Below, piece by piece: positions 43,471-54,413 of a stretch of DNA of 64,000 nucleotides. The first letter of the stretch is position 1; the number at the start of each line of letters is the position of its first letter. The stretch is from Listeria cossartiae subsp. cossartiae (GTDB lineage Bacteria; Bacillota; Bacilli; Lactobacillales; Listeriaceae): assembly GCF_014224155.1 (NCBI RefSeq), contig NZ_JAASUI010000005.1, positions 62,001 through 126,000 on the forward strand. Reading direction: 5' to 3'. A program made the position numbers and the translations under genes. The notes under the pieces are model-generated. The model saw only the letters and a program-made list of their open reading frames with translations. It was not told the DNA's origin and ran no database searches.

Positions 43471-46071
43471 ATGGATTTACAAAAATTTACACAACAAGTC
43501 CAGCAAACAATTGCGGACGCACAAAATCTAGCTATTGCATCAGAACACCAAGAAATCGACGTTGCACACGTTTTTAAAGTGTTATTAACAGAGAGCGACT
43601 TTGCCAAACGGGTGTATGATGTAGCAGAAGTTGACACGGAAGCACTTCAAAAAGTAGTAGACAATACTTTGGAAAAAATCCCAGTAGTTTCAGGAAGTGG
43701 CGTGAATTATGGTCAAGCAATGAGCCAAGCCCTTTTCCAACTAATGCGGGATGCAGAAAAAGAACAACAACAATTAGAAGATGATTTTGTCTCAACAGAA
43801 CATCTTATCTTAGCTATCATGGATCAAAAGTCGAATCCAATTACAGCCGAACTTAAAAATCAACGTAAAGCTAAAAAACAAATCAAAGATGCTATTTTAA
43901 AAATCAGAGGAGGGAAAAGAGTGACTTCTCAAAATGCAGAAGAAAACTATGAAGCTTTAACAAAATACGGACGTGATTTAGTCGCGGAAGTTAGAAGTGG
44001 CAAACTCGATCCAGTAATCGGACGCGATGCAGAAATTCGTAACGTTATCCGGATTTTATCTAGAAAAACAAAAAATAATCCCGTATTAATCGGTGAGCCA
44101 GGCGTTGGTAAAACAGCGATTGTCGAAGGTTTAGCACAACGTATCGTTCGAAAAGATGTACCAGAAGGACTGAAAGATAAAACGATTATTTCACTTGATA
44201 TTGGTTCCCTTATTGCTGGAGCTAAGTATCGCGGTGAATTTGAAGAACGTTTGAAAGCAGTACTCCAAGAAGTAAAACAAAGTGACGGTCAAATTTTACT
44301 CTTTATTGATGAAATTCATACGATTGTCGGCGCAGGTAAAACAGACGGTGCAATGGATGCCGGAAATATGCTGAAACCAATGCTTGCTCGAGGAGAACTT
44401 CACTGTATCGGCGCAACTACATTGGATGAATACCGCCAATACATCGAAAAAGATGCTGCACTTGAAAGACGTTTCCAAAAAGTACTTGTCCCAGAGCCAA
44501 CAGTGGAAGACACGGTTTCCATTTTACGTGGGTTAAAAGAACGTTTTGAAATCCATCATGGCGTTAATATTCATGATAATGCGTTAGTGGCGGCAGCGAG
44601 TCTTTCCAACCGTTATATTACCGACCGCTTTTTACCAGATAAAGCAATTGATTTAGTAGATGAAGCATGCGCAACGATTCGTGTCGAAATTGACTCTATG
44701 CCAAGTGAACTCGATGAAGTAACAAGAAAAGTAATGCAATTAGAAATTGAAGAAGCGGCTTTAAAAGAAGAAAAAGATCCAGCCAGTGAACGACGCTTAG
44801 AAATGTTGCAACGTGAACTAGCTGATTACAAAGAAGAAGCAAATAAAATGAAATCGAAATGGGAGTCCGAAAAAAGCGAAATCAGTAAAATTCGTGAAGT
44901 TCGTGAACAAATCGATCATTTACGTCATGAATTAGAAGAAGCCGAAAACAACTACGATTTAAACAAAGCCGCAGAATTACGTCACGGTAAAATCCCTGCT
45001 GTAGAAAAAGAATTACTCGCTTTAGAAGAAGAAAATCGTGAAAAAACAGCCCAAGAAGACCGGATTCTACAAGAAGAAGTGACAGAAAATGAAATCGCGG
45101 AAATCGTCGGACGCTGGACTGGAATCCCAGTGACTAAGCTCGTAGAAGGCGAACGCGAAAAACTGTTAAAATTAGCAGATGTGCTGCATCAAAAGGTAAT
45201 TGGTCAAGAAAATGCCGTTCAGTTAGTTAGCGATGCCGTATTGCGTGCTCGTGCCGGCATTAAAGATCCAAAACGCCCAATCGGTTCCTTTATTTTCTTA
45301 GGCCCTACTGGTGTTGGTAAAACTGAACTTGCGAAAGCTTTGGCCTTTAACATGTTTGACTCAGAAGATCATATGATTCGAATTGATATGTCTGAATATA
45401 TGGAGAAACATTCTGTATCAAGACTTGTCGGAGCGCCTCCAGGTTATGTTGGCTATGAGGAAGGCGGACAACTAACGGAAGCTGTAAGACGAAATCCTTA
45501 CTCGATTGTTTTACTTGATGAAATCGAAAAAGCCCATCCAGATGTATTTAACATTCTATTACAAGTACTCGATGATGGACGTATCACGGATTCGCAAGGT
45601 CGCTTAATTGATTTTAAAAACACGGTAATTATTATGACTTCCAATATCGGCTCCAATTTATTGCTTGAAAGAACGGAAGAAGGCGAAATTTCACCAGAAT
45701 TAGAATCAGACGTTATGCAAATTTTGCAAAGTGAATTTAAACCAGAATTTTTGAACCGAGTAGATGATATTATTCTATTCAAACCGCTGACATTAGCCGA
45801 CATTAAAGGCATTGTGGAAAAATTAGTAGAAGAATTGCAACTTCGCTTAGCTGATCAAGAAATCTCTATTACTATTTCTGATAATGCCAAAGCCTTTATT
45901 GCCGAAGAAGCCTATGATCCAATTTACGGTGCACGCCCACTGAAACGCTACATTGTACGCCATGTGGAAACGCCACTTGCGCGAGAAATTGTATCCGGTA
46001 AAATTATGCCCCATTCATCTGTGGAAATTGATTTGCAAGAGAACGAATTTACGTTTAAAGTCACAGAATAA
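43471..46071 (+). CDS. clpB: Protein disaggregase ClpB
   Basis: An 866-residue AAA+ disaggregase that works with DnaK to rescue aggregated proteins. Order: N-domain (1-145), AAA1 (Walker [11 protein letters not shown]; Walker [11 protein letters not shown]), a long coiled-coil M-domain (about 400-530; heptads such as [25 protein letters not shown]), and AAA2 (Walker [11 protein letters not shown]; Walker [13 protein letters not shown]; sensor [14 protein letters not shown]). No ClpP-docking IGF loop is obvious. The presence of the M-domain distinguishes it from ClpA/ClpC. The CtsR operator lies in the promoter. AAGGAGG precedes the ATG. Confidence 0.97.
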   Translation: MDLQKFTQQVQQTIADAQNLAIASEHQEIDVAHVFKVLLTESDFAKRVYDVAEVDTEALQKVVDNTLEKIPVVSGSGVNYGQAMSQALFQLMRDAEKEQQQLEDDFVSTEHLILAIMDQKSNPITAELKNQRKAKKQIKDAILKIRGGKRVTSQNAEENYEALTKYGRDLVAEVRSGKLDPVIGRDAEIRNVIRILSRKTKNNPVLIGEPGVGKTAIVEGLAQRIVRKDVPEGLKDKTIISLDIGSLIAGAKYRGEFEERLKAVLQEVKQSDGQILLFIDEIHTIVGAGKTDGAMDAGNMLKPMLARGELHCIGATTLDEYRQYIEKDAALERRFQKVLVPEPTVEDTVSILRGLKERFEIHHGVNIHDNALVAAASLSNRYITDRFLPDKAIDLVDEACATIRVEIDSMPSELDEVTRKVMQLEIEEAALKEEKDPASERRLEMLQRELADYKEEANKMKSKWESEKSEISKIREVREQIDHLRHELEEAENNYDLNKAAELRHGKIPAVEKELLALEEENREKTAQEDRILQEEVTENEIAEIVGRWTGIPVTKLVEGEREKLLKLADVLHQKVIGQENAVQLVSDAVLRARAGIKDPKRPIGSFIFLGPTGVGKTELAKALAFNMFDSEDHMIRIDMSEYMEKHSVSRLVGAPPGYVGYEEGGQLTEAVRRNPYSIVLLDEIEKAHPDVFNILLQVLDDGRITDSQGRLIDFKNTVIIMTSNIGSNLLLERTEEGEISPELESDVMQILQSEFKPEFLNRVDDIILFKPLTLADIKGIVEKLVEELQLRLADQEISITISDNAKAFIAEEAYDPIYGARPLKRYIVRHVETPLAREIVSGKIMPHSSVEIDLQENEFTFKVTE

Positions 46072-46161
46072 CATGAAAAAGGTTTGACACCTCACGTGAA
46101 AGGGAAAACTTTGGTTGGATTAGTCGTTTAGAAAATAGACGAAAATGGAAGGATGAGGAAG

Positions 46162-46851
46162 ATGAAATTAGTATTAATTCGTCACGGTCAAAGTGAATGG
46201 AACAAATTGAATTTATTTACAGGTTGGCATGATGTGGACTTGTCAGAAGAAGGCGTTGTAGAAGCGCAAACTGCTGGGAAAAGAATCAAAGAAGCTGGCT
46301 TAGAATTTGATGTAGCCTTCACTTCCGTTTTAACAAGAGCTATTAAAACACTTAATTATGTATTAGAAGAATCTGATCAAATGTGGGTCCCCGTTAATAA
46401 ATCTTGGCGTTTAAACGAACGGCATTACGGCGCACTTCAAGGTCTTAATAAACAAGAAACTGCTGAAAAATACGGTGCTGACCAAGTACAAAAATGGCGC
46501 AGAAGCTATGATACTCTTCCACCATTATTAGAAGAAAACGACGAAAGACAAGCGAAGAACGATCGCCGTTATCAACTACTTGATACACACGCAATTCCCT
46601 CAGGTGAAAACTTGAAAGTAACGCTAGAACGTGTTATTCCTTACTGGATGGATACAATTGCTCCGGAAATTAAAGCTGGTCGCCGTGTAGTTATCGCAGC
46701 TCATGGTAACAGTTTACGAGCATTAGTGAAATTTTTAGAAGGAATTAGTGATGATGAAATAATGGAATTAGAAATCCCAACAGGCGTACCACTTGTATAC
46801 GAGCTAAATGATGATTTAAAACCAGTAAATAAATATTACTTGGATAAATAA
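46162..46851 (+). CDS. gpmA: 2,3-bisphosphoglycerate-dependent phosphoglycerate mutase
   Basis: A 229-residue dPGM. The phospho-accepting His is in [10 protein letters not shown] (R7-H8), the second His in [10 protein letters not shown] near residue 180, and the acid/base Glu in [11 protein letters not shown]. These are the active-site features of the cofactor-dependent enzyme interconverting 3- and 2-phosphoglycerate. I use ATG 46162; the preceding in-frame ATG (46153) lies inside the GGAAGG ribosome-site region. TTGACA at 46084 lacks a good -10. It is monocistronic, ended by a strong terminator. Listeria also has an iPGM elsewhere (recalled). Confidence 0.94.
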   Translation: MKLVLIRHGQSEWNKLNLFTGWHDVDLSEEGVVEAQTAGKRIKEAGLEFDVAFTSVLTRAIKTLNYVLEESDQMWVPVNKSWRLNERHYGALQGLNKQETAEKYGADQVQKWRRSYDTLPPLLEENDERQAKNDRRYQLLDTHAIPSGENLKVTLERVIPYWMDTIAPEIKAGRRVVIAAHGNSLRALVKFLEGISDDEIMELEIPTGVPLVYELNDDLKPVNKYYLDK

Positions 46852-46893
46852 AAAAAGAACCGCTTTCCAGTTATTGGAAAGCGGTTCTTTTTT
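46851..46893. terminator. Bidirectional terminator between gpmA and a small membrane protein gene
   Basis: AAAAAAGAACCGCTTTCCA and TGGAAAGCGGTTCTTTTTT form a perfect 19-bp stem with a GTTAT loop. Confidence 0.93.
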
Positions 46894-46939
46894 GAGTTAC
46901 ACTCGAAAAGTGAGTTCTCGCTATCAGAAAGTTGGATGT

Positions 46940-47128
46940 TTACTTAAAGTCATAAACTTCGCTATCTTTAGGCATCAAGAAAGTGATTAAAATAATGAAG
47001 AAGGATAACCCTACTGTTAAAATAATAGCCCGCGTCATATCAAATGATACATATAACATGGAAGAAAGAACGAATTCAGCCATTAAAGAAAGTAAGAATA
47101 CCCAAATTACAGTCACCACGTAACGCAT
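46940..47128 (-). CDS. Small membrane protein, DUF2929 (YjzD-like)
   Basis: A 62-residue protein with two hydrophobic segments (VVTVIWVFLLSLMAEFVLSSM and AIILTVGLSFFIILITFLM) joined by a short polar turn, ending in PKDSEVYDFK. The pattern and the place upstream of fabH-fabF fit the YjzD/DUF2929 family. I start at ATG 47128, five bases after GGGGTG; the frame opens six codons earlier. Function unknown. Confidence 0.75.
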   Translation of the reverse strand: MRYVVTVIWVFLLSLMAEFVLSSMLYVSFDMTRAIILTVGLSFFIILITFLMPKDSEVYDFK

Positions 47129-47451
47129 CCTTACACCCCATTTCATCTATTTCATTATACATTTTAGCACATAAAATTAGATTATCCAATCATATATCAT
47201 TTGAAAATACGATTATCTAAAAAAAGGAAGGACTCTTCACAGAAACGCAGAATAATAGTGTAAAGGGGCAAATAAGCAATGACATAATATTGTCAAATGT
47301 AAACAGGTATACGTCATCCCTTTAAAATAGCCATTCTGCTTACTTTATGATAATTCTTTCATTGAAAAATTAGTAGGCTCTCAGAATGAAAATGCTAGAA
47401 TGAAGAAGGTTAACAGAGACAGAGCCATTTAAATTGGGGGAACTAACTAAT

Positions 47452-48579
47452 TTGGATAGGAAGTGCCAACTGATAATGAAAAAGAAATTCACGCAGATTT
47501 TACTAGCAAGTGTCATCGTAAGTTCTACATTGTTACCTTTTGTGGATGCAGGGGCAGCAGAAGCGAGCCAAACTGCAGTGAGTCAAGCAGGAATGACTTT
47601 ATCACAACAACAATTTATACAATCAATTGCAAACGATGCACAAGACTTACAAAAAGACGAAAAAATATTAACGAGCGTTACTTTAGCGCAAGCCATTTTA
47701 GAATCCAACTGGGGCAAAAGCGGCTTATCCACTTCAGCTAACAACTTGTTTGGAATTAAAGGTAGCTATGAAGGAAGTTCCGTTTCTATGGGAACACAAG
47801 AATTTAGCAACGGCAAAGCATACCACACACAAGCCGACTTCAGAAAATATCCAGACAAAAAGGCATCATTAGTCGATCATGCGCAACTTTTTGTTAACGG
47901 AGTATCTGGTAATTCAGAATTATATTCCGCAGTCATTGGAGAAACCGATTATAAAAAAGCAGCCCACGCCATTCAAGATGCAGGTTATGCAACTGACCCG
48001 GGGTACGCTGATAAACTCATTTCAACTATTGAAACTTACCATTTGGATCGTTATGACCAAATTTACGATACAGTCACTTCAACCGAAAACCAATTAGCCT
48101 ATGCAGAAATTACGAATCCAAGTGATGAAATTATTTGGACGAAACCTTACAATACAGAAGGTGCAGAAAAAGCAGGAATAACCAAAGATTACCAAAATAA
48201 AACACTTCGAATTTCTCAAAAAGCTGTAACAGAAAAAGGAACATGGTATCAACTACAAGATCAAGGAAAGACAATCGGATGGATAAACAGTAATTCAGTA
48301 ACAGTTTTCTATACACCACAAAATGAAACGAATGTAACGCTAGATAAATACATCACCGATTCCGACCAAAAAATCTATGCTTACCCAGTAGAAGATAGTT
48401 CAAAAATAGTAACAAATTTAAATGATTATCTAGGAAAAGAATTAGACATAGATCGCCGTGCAGATGTAAAAAATGAATATTGGTACCGTATTAAATCAGA
48501 TGATGGGAAAGTTATCGGCTGGTCCAAAGCAGGCGGTTTCGCTGAAAACAACCCTAACAAAACACTAGAAGCAAAATAA
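47452..48579 (+). CDS. Secreted GW-module N-acetylglucosaminidase (autolysin)
   Basis: A 375-residue cell-wall hydrolase. A signal peptide (FTQILLASVIVSSTLLPFVDAGAAEA) is followed by a FlgJ/GH73 glucosaminidase domain (about 50-200; TLAQAILESNWGKSGLSTSANNLFGIKG, with the catalytic Glu) and two C-terminal GW repeats (each about 65 residues; GWINSNSV and GWSKAGGF) that bind lipoteichoic acid. I choose TTG 47452, nine bases after GGGGGA; ATG 47476 is eight codons further and has GGAAG only at long distance. The 305-bp region upstream holds TGACA-N6-TGTCA (47280-47295), otherwise AT-rich DNA without a gene. Confidence 0.87.
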   Translation: MDRKCQLIMKKKFTQILLASVIVSSTLLPFVDAGAAEASQTAVSQAGMTLSQQQFIQSIANDAQDLQKDEKILTSVTLAQAILESNWGKSGLSTSANNLFGIKGSYEGSSVSMGTQEFSNGKAYHTQADFRKYPDKKASLVDHAQLFVNGVSGNSELYSAVIGETDYKKAAHAIQDAGYATDPGYADKLISTIETYHLDRYDQIYDTVTSTENQLAYAEITNPSDEIIWTKPYNTEGAEKAGITKDYQNKTLRISQKAVTEKGTWYQLQDQGKTIGWINSNSVTVFYTPQNETNVTLDKYITDSDQKIYAYPVEDSSKIVTNLNDYLGKELDIDRRADVKNEYWYRIKSDDGKVIGWSKAGGFAENNPNKTLEAK

Positions 48580-48594
48580 AAAATAGCAATCCAA

Positions 48595-48639
48595 TTGCGT
48601 AATTGATGTTTCTCTGTTAAAATTAGTACCAGGTCATAA
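48595..48639 (+). promoter_or_regulatory. fabH promoter with FapR operator
   Basis: TTGCGT (48595-48600), a 17-bp spacer and TAAAAT (48618-48623). TTAGTACCAGGTCATAA (48623-48639) closely matches the FapR operator and overlaps the -10. FapR represses fatty-acid genes until malonyl-CoA accumulates. Confidence 0.88.
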
Positions 48640-48698
48640 AATATCCAGGAGAAAAAGCATATTTTCATCCTGATGTAGTTTGATATGGAGGAGAACGC

Positions 48699-49637
48699 AT
48701 GAACGCAGGAATTTTAGGAGTAGGTAAATACGTACCTGAAAGAATAGTAACAAACTTTGATTTAGAAAAAATAATGGAAACATCTGACGAGTGGATTCGT
48801 ACTCGAACTGGTATTGAAGAAAGAAGAATTGCTCGCGATGATGAATATACGCACGACTTAGCTTATGAAGCAGCAAAAGTAGCAATCGAGAATGCTGGCC
48901 TTACACCGGACGATATTGATTTATTTATCGTTGCGACTGTAACGCAAGAAGCAACATTTCCATCCGTTGCAAATATTATCCAAGACCGTCTAGGAGCAAA
49001 AAATGCTGCGGGTATGGACGTGGAAGCAGCTTGTGCTGGTTTTACTTTTGGTGTAGTAACTGCAGCTCAATTTATTAAAACAGGCGCATATAAAAATATC
49101 GTCGTTGTTGGTGCGGATAAATTATCTAAAATCACTAACTGGGATGATCGCGCAACTGCTGTATTATTCGGTGATGGAGCGGGTGCCGTTGTTATGGGAC
49201 CAGTTTCTGATGATCATGGTTTACTTTCATTTGACTTAGGTTCAGATGGTTCTGGTGGAAAATACTTGAACTTAGATGAAAATAAAAAGATTTATATGAA
49301 TGGACGTGAAGTATTCCGTTTTGCAGTTCGCCAAATGGGTGAAGCTTCTTTACGTGTACTAGAACGTGCCGGTCTTGAAAAAGAAGAATTAGATTTATTA
49401 ATTCCTCACCAAGCAAACATCCGTATCATGGAAGCTTCTCGTGAACGTTTGAATTTACCTGAAGAAAAACTAATGAAAACAGTTCACAAATACGGAAATA
49501 CCTCTTCCTCTTCTATCGCACTTGCGCTTGTTGACGCAGTGGAAGAAGGGCGGATTAAAGATAACGATAATGTCTTGCTTGTCGGTTTTGGCGGCGGACT
49601 AACTTGGGGCGCCCTAATTATTCGCTGGGGTAAGTAA
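48699..49637 (+). CDS. fabH: Beta-ketoacyl-ACP synthase III
   Basis: A 312-residue condensing enzyme that starts fatty-acid synthesis from acetyl-CoA or branched acyl-CoA and malonyl-ACP. Catalytic triad Cys 112 (EAACAGF), His 236 (IPHQANI) and Asn 266 (YGNTSSSS) is intact. Listeria FabH prefers branched primers, giving anteiso fatty acids (known for the genus). RBS ATATGGAGGAG. The operon continues to fabF after an intercistronic hairpin. FapR site upstream. Confidence 0.96.
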   Translation: MNAGILGVGKYVPERIVTNFDLEKIMETSDEWIRTRTGIEERRIARDDEYTHDLAYEAAKVAIENAGLTPDDIDLFIVATVTQEATFPSVANIIQDRLGAKNAAGMDVEAACAGFTFGVVTAAQFIKTGAYKNIVVVGADKLSKITNWDDRATAVLFGDGAGAVVMGPVSDDHGLLSFDLGSDGSGGKYLNLDENKKIYMNGREVFRFAVRQMGEASLRVLERAGLEKEELDLLIPHQANIRIMEASRERLNLPEEKLMKTVHKYGNTSSSSIALALVDAVEEGRIKDNDNVLLVGFGGGLTWGALIIRWGK

Positions 49638-49653
49638 GCAACAAATTAAAAAT

Positions 49654-49699
49654 GGAAAGTTGCCCTAACGATTATTTTTGTTAGGACAACTTTCCTTTA
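49654..49699 (+). terminator. Intercistronic hairpin/attenuator between fabH and fabF
   Basis: GGAAAGTTGCCCTAAC pairs with GTTAGGACAACTTTCC (one mismatch), followed by TTTATTT. A TATAAT at 49707 just downstream could be a weak separate fabF promoter. Confidence 0.7.
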
Positions 49700-49839
49700 T
49701 TTATGTTATAATGAAACAGGCTTTTGGTTTATTTGTTTGTGCACTATTTTTAATTTTAAATAAAGCCTTAACTTTATACTAGCTGCTGTCATTAGACAGA
49801 AGTTGTTTTTTATGAATTGCAAAATAAGGAGATGAGTAA

Positions 49840-51081
49840 ATGGATAAGAGAAGAGTAGTTGTTACTGGTATTGGCGCTGTTACACCAATTGGAAACGATG
49901 CGGAAACTTCTTGGGAAAACGCAAAAAAAGGTGTTAATGGTGTTGCAGAAATGACAAGACTTAATCCGGATGACTTTCCGGTTAAAATTGCAGCAGAATT
50001 AAAAGATTTTGATGTAGAAAAATATCTAGAGAAAAAAGAAGCTCGTAAAATGGACCGTTTCACGCATTACGCAATTGCAAGTGCTGAAATGGCTGTACAA
50101 GATTCTGGTTTAGTTATTGATGATTCCAATGCAACTCGCGTAGGCGTTTGGATTGGTTCGGGAATCGGCGGAATGGAAACTTTCGAAACGCAATATGAAA
50201 TTTTCTTAAACCGCGGACATCGTCGAGTTAGTCCGTTTTTCGTTCCAATGATGATTCCGGATATGGGTTCCGGTCAAGTTTCTATTCGTTTCGGAGCGAA
50301 AGGTATTAACTCAACAACCGTTACAGCGTGTGCAACAGCAACAAACTCTATCGGTGACGCATTTAAAGTTATCGAACGTGGAGATGCTGATGCCATGATT
50401 ACTGGTGGAGCAGAAGCACCGATTACAAAAATGTCACTTGCTGGTTTCACTGCGAACAAAGCTTTATCATTAAATCCAGATCCAGAAACTGCATGTCGTC
50501 CATTTGACAAAGACCGTGATGGTTTTATCATTGGTGAAGGTGCAGGGATTGTTATTTTAGAAGAATACGAACACGCAAAAGCTCGTGGTGCGAAAATTTA
50601 TGCAGAAATCGTTGGCTACGGCGCAACAGGTGATGCATACCATATTACTGCGCCAGCTCCAAATGGTGAAGGTGCGGCTCGTGCAATGAAAATGGCCATT
50701 GATGATGCAGGACTTACTCCTGACAAAGTGGATTACATTAATGCGCACGGAACAAGTACGCCTTACAATGATGAGTATGAAACACAAGCAATTAAAACAG
50801 TCTTCGGGGATCATGCGAAAAAATTAGCAATTAGTTCAACTAAATCAATGACTGGACACACTTTAGGTGCATCCGGTGGTATTGAAGCTATTTTTGCGCT
50901 GTTGAGTATCCGTGATAACATTATCGCGCCAACAATTCATTTAGAAAACCAAGATGAAGTTTGTGACTTGGATTACGTTCCAAATGTAGCTCGTGAAACA
51001 GAAGTAAATGTAGCACTTTCTAACTCTTTCGGCTTCGGTGGCCATAACGCTACTTTAGTATTCAAAAGAGTAGAAGAATAA
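49840..51081 (+). CDS. fabF: Beta-ketoacyl-ACP synthase II
   Basis: A 413-residue elongation condensing enzyme. Catalytic Cys 164 (TACATATNS), His 303 (NAHGTSTP) and His 340 ([11 protein letters not shown]) are at the FabF positions. It elongates acyl-ACP with malonyl-ACP and governs temperature-dependent chain composition. AAGGAGATG lies upstream of ATG 49840. A 202-bp gap separates it from fabH, with a hairpin and a possible -10, so fabF can probably be expressed independently as well as from the FapR-controlled fabH promoter. Confidence 0.96.
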   Translation: MDKRRVVVTGIGAVTPIGNDAETSWENAKKGVNGVAEMTRLNPDDFPVKIAAELKDFDVEKYLEKKEARKMDRFTHYAIASAEMAVQDSGLVIDDSNATRVGVWIGSGIGGMETFETQYEIFLNRGHRRVSPFFVPMMIPDMGSGQVSIRFGAKGINSTTVTACATATNSIGDAFKVIERGDADAMITGGAEAPITKMSLAGFTANKALSLNPDPETACRPFDKDRDGFIIGEGAGIVILEEYEHAKARGAKIYAEIVGYGATGDAYHITAPAPNGEGAARAMKMAIDDAGLTPDKVDYINAHGTSTPYNDEYETQAIKTVFGDHAKKLAISSTKSMTGHTLGASGGIEAIFALLSIRDNIIAPTIHLENQDEVCDLDYVPNVARETEVNVALSNSFGFGGHNATLVFKRVEE

Positions 51082-51091
51082 GCTTATAATC

Positions 51092-51129
51092 AAAAGCCTT
51101 ACCTCAAATAAAGAGGTAAGGCTTTTTTT
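51092..51129 (+). terminator. Terminator of fabF
   Basis: AAAAGCCTTACCTC-N7-GAGGTAAGGCTTTT is a perfect 14-bp stem followed by a T-run. Confidence 0.9.
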
Positions 51130-51157
51130 GAGCAGAAAACTAGCTTTATTTATTAAT

Positions 51158-51184
51158 GTTGTATAAAATTAAATTGCACACAAC
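51158..51184. promoter_or_regulatory. Candidate OhrR operator before ohrR
   Basis: GTTGT..ACAAC arms flank an AT-rich core including AAAATTAAATTG, 17 bp before the start codon, resembling OhrR operators (AATT-rich inverted repeats) of Bacillus. A TATAAA at 51162 may be the -10, so binding would block transcription. Confidence 0.45.
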
Positions 51185-51200
51185 TTAAAAGGAGGAGAAC

Positions 51201-51656
51201 ATGTTGGACACGAACACGCGCATATTAGAAGAACAGCTATGTTTTTCTGTTTACAATGCATCCAAACAATTCACGAAACGGTATCGCGAAGCTTTAGAGC
51301 CGTTTCAATTAACCTATCCACAATACATTGCACTGCTTGTTCTATGGGAAGGTGAGGAACAAACGGTATCAGACCTTGGAAAGCGCTTGGCTTTAGATAG
51401 TGGAACGTTAACACCTATGCTAAAACGAATGGAGCATTTAGGATATGTTACACGGAGTCGTCATCCGGAAGACGAACGTCGTGTTTATATTCGCCTAACA
51501 GAAAAAGCAATAAAAATACAACCAGATGTATTAAAAAGCGTGGACAACTGCCTTCAATTACTCGATTTTGCAGAATTAGACTACACACAATTACTTACCA
51601 AAATACAAGCGTTAACAAAACAATTAGGAGGAATAGAAAATGAAAAAATTATATGA
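51201..51656 (+). CDS. ohrR: Organic hydroperoxide-sensing MarR regulator
   Basis: A 151-residue MarR-family repressor. The redox-active Cys is C14 (EEQLCFSVYNASK), which is the OhrR signature. The winged helix includes QTVSDLGKRLALDSGTLTPMLKRMEHLGYVTR and the wing ...PEDERRVYIRLT. Peroxide oxidises the Cys and releases DNA. It overlaps its target gene ohr by 17 bases. AAGGAGGAG precedes the ATG. The name follows from family and neighbour. Confidence 0.94.
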   Translation: MLDTNTRILEEQLCFSVYNASKQFTKRYREALEPFQLTYPQYIALLVLWEGEEQTVSDLGKRLALDSGTLTPMLKRMEHLGYVTRSRHPEDERRVYIRLTEKAIKIQPDVLKSVDNCLQLLDFAELDYTQLLTKIQALTKQLGGIENEKII

Positions 51657-52056
51657 AACAACGGTCATTAATACTGGTGGAAGAAGCGGTGAAGTTCATT
51701 CGCCAGACAACGTATTTTACTTTGATATCTCTGCGCCAACAGAACTTAGTGGAGATGGTGGCGGTGGAACGAACCCAGAACAACTATTTGCCGCTGGATA
51801 CGGAGCTTGTTTCAACAGCGCTTTAGAATTAGTTCTTGGAAAAGCAGGAATTGAAGCAAAAAGCACAGTAACAGCAACTGTTAGCTTATATAGCGACCCA
51901 GAAGACAATGGCTTTAAAATTGGCGTCTTATTAGAAGGAACTATCGAAGGCCAAGATGAAGAAAAAACAGAAGCACTACTTAAAAAAGCACATGAAGTAT
52001 GCCCATATTCTAAAGCAACTCGTGGCAACATTGATGTAGAAATTAAAGTAGGTTAA
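51640..52056 (+). CDS. ohr: Organic hydroperoxide resistance protein Ohr
   Basis: A 138-residue OsmC/Ohr-family peroxidase that reduces organic hydroperoxides. Active-site Cys 57 (YGACFNSAL) and resolving Cys 121 (VCPYSKATRG) are present, as are Arg 15 (GGRSGEV) and Glu 47 (NPEQLF) of the catalytic site. The start overlaps the end of ohrR and uses AGGAGG inside ohrR. The two genes form a classic redox-sensor/effector pair; a terminator follows. Confidence 0.95.
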   Translation: MKKLYETTVINTGGRSGEVHSPDNVFYFDISAPTELSGDGGGGTNPEQLFAAGYGACFNSALELVLGKAGIEAKSTVTATVSLYSDPEDNGFKIGVLLEGTIEGQDEEKTEALLKKAHEVCPYSKATRGNIDVEIKVG

Positions 52057-52067
52057 TCCTTAAATAG

Positions 52068-52110
52068 AAAAAGCCGGGTACTTGAGTTAATCCAAGTACC
52101 CGGCTTTTTT
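52068..52110. terminator. Bidirectional terminator between ohr and trpS
   Basis: AAAAAGCCGGGTACTTG and CAAGTACCCGGCTTTTT form a perfect 17-bp stem around AGTTAATC; both U-tails are available. Confidence 0.93.
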
Positions 52111-52114
52111 ATCG

Positions 52115-53408
<1,294 letters not shown>

Positions 53409-53414
53409 ACATTT

Positions 53415-53444
53415 ATTCTAGCAGTTTTCAAATCGGCTTGTCAA
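53415..53444 (-). promoter_or_regulatory. trpS leader promoter
   Basis: On the reverse strand TTGACA, 18-bp spacer, TAGAAT. The -35 begins directly after the stop codon of the upstream small membrane protein gene. The transcript starts about 300 nt before trpS. Confidence 0.78.
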
Positions 53445-53789
53445 TTACAAAAACATGCACAGAATACTAGATAGCATAACAAGAAGGGAACTAATCAAAA
53501 TTCCAGCGTACTGAAGGCCAACTAGCTCAGATAATAGCATATCCGAGAACTCACTCTCTTCTTCTCGTTTAATTTTACGAGAGAGGTTTCGAAAGCCGTT
53601 ATGGACACGGTCTAAAAAGCCAGTTCTCATAATATAAACGAATAACCCTATTAATAATGTAATAAGCGCTACAAGGAAAGAAACATCCACATAATTGCTT
53701 AAACTAACATGCTGGTTTTTGCCGAAAAGCAGAATACCAAAAATAATGGCTTCTTGAATAAGTGTATAAATAGTAATTCGTAAAAACAT
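53445..53789 (-). CDS. DUF3899-like small membrane protein
   Basis: A 114-residue protein with three hydrophobic segments: ITIYTLIQEAIIFGILLFG, VDVSFLVALITLLIGLFVYIM, and the C-terminal YAGILISSLLVMLSSILCMFL, separated by a charged stretch (HNGFRNLSRKIKREEESEFSD). The layout fits DUF3899 membrane proteins. AGAGGTGAAGAA precedes the ATG. The trpS promoter overlaps its 3' end. Function unknown; it is not obviously linked to trpS or opp. Confidence 0.75.
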   Translation of the reverse strand: MFLRITIYTLIQEAIIFGILLFGKNQHVSLSNYVDVSFLVALITLLIGLFVYIMRTGFLDRVHNGFRNLSRKIKREEESEFSDMLLSELVGLQYAGILISSLLVMLSSILCMFL

Positions 53790-54006
53790 TTCTTCACCTC
53801 TAATTAAAATTCATAATTCACTCTATCACAATTTCCATAGAAAGACTATATGATAGAAGGAAGCTATCATGCGATGTTAGAAATTTGTCCATTTTTGTTC
53901 AAAAAAAAGCCTTACTGTCTTTACAGATTGTTAATAAAAAAATGCCTTTATATCAACGTTTTTCGAATTTATTACAAAATTTAATTAAATTTTTGGTATT
54001 TTTATC

Positions 54007-54035
54007 TAGACAACAGCTCAAAAAAAGTATATAAA
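54007..54035 (+). promoter_or_regulatory. Distal promoter-like sequence 380 bp upstream of oppA
   Basis: TAGACA, 17-bp spacer, TATAAA. If active it makes a leader of about 370 nt into oppA, or a small RNA. No terminator of classical form lies between it and oppA. Confidence 0.4.
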
Positions 54036-54156
54036 TATAATAATCCTTTAAAAAATTAAAGGGGTTCGATATTTTCTCTTATACAAAAAAGATAACTTCT
54101 TCCAGTTAAAACTTAATTGGCAAAGTTCGGCGTAAATTTATCAATTTAAATGGTTA

Positions 54157-54171
54157 TGTTTTCTGAAAACT
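54157..54171. promoter_or_regulatory. CodY-like box, distal
   Basis: TGTTTTCTGAAAACT matches the 15-base CodY consensus AATTTTCWGAAAATT at 12 positions. Confidence 0.45.
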
Positions 54172-54335
54172 TAATCAAAAGGTTTAGCAAAGTATACATA
54201 ATTAATTCGAGTTATTGCAAAATAGAGGATTGTGTAACGCTCTCTGTTCAGAGTTTTCACGCAATTTCAATTTTGCCTTAATATTTTAATAACTTGTATC
54301 TTTCATCCTTGTTTTCATTTATCTTGTAAAAATAA

Positions 54336-54365
54336 TTTACAAAGCCAGAAATCTTAGAGTATAAT
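54336..54365 (+). promoter_or_regulatory. Proximal oppA promoter
   Basis: TTTACA (54336-54341), 18-bp spacer, TATAAT (54360-54365), giving a leader of about 40 nt. Confidence 0.7.
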
Positions 54366-54378
54366 AGGTATCGAAACA

Positions 54379-54393
54379 ATTTTTCAGAAAAAT
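54379..54393. promoter_or_regulatory. CodY-like box, proximal, in the oppA leader
   Basis: ATTTTTCAGAAAAAT matches the CodY consensus AATTTTCWGAAAATT at 13 of 15 positions and lies between the likely transcription start and the ribosome site. CodY repression of peptide importers in rich medium is established in Firmicutes. Confidence 0.65.
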
Positions 54394-54413
54394 AAAAAAG
54401 GGAGGTCTACTTA

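Larger units (their letters stand above)
53790..54413. other. 624-bp gene-free region upstream of oppA
   Basis: No gene with a ribosome site. AT-rich DNA contains a distal promoter-like pair (54007-54035), a short CCTTTA/TAAAGG hairpin, two CodY-like boxes and the proximal oppA promoter, each listed separately. A 44-codon ATG frame at 54156 lacks a ribosome site. Confidence 0.7.

Noticed and set aside
46072..46161. Promoter of gpmA from TTGACA at 46084
   Set aside because: No acceptable -10 at 16-18 bp, so I do not call a promoter.
54156..54300. Small ORF of about 44 codons upstream of oppA
   Set aside because: No ribosome site and codon use unlike real genes here; treated as chance.
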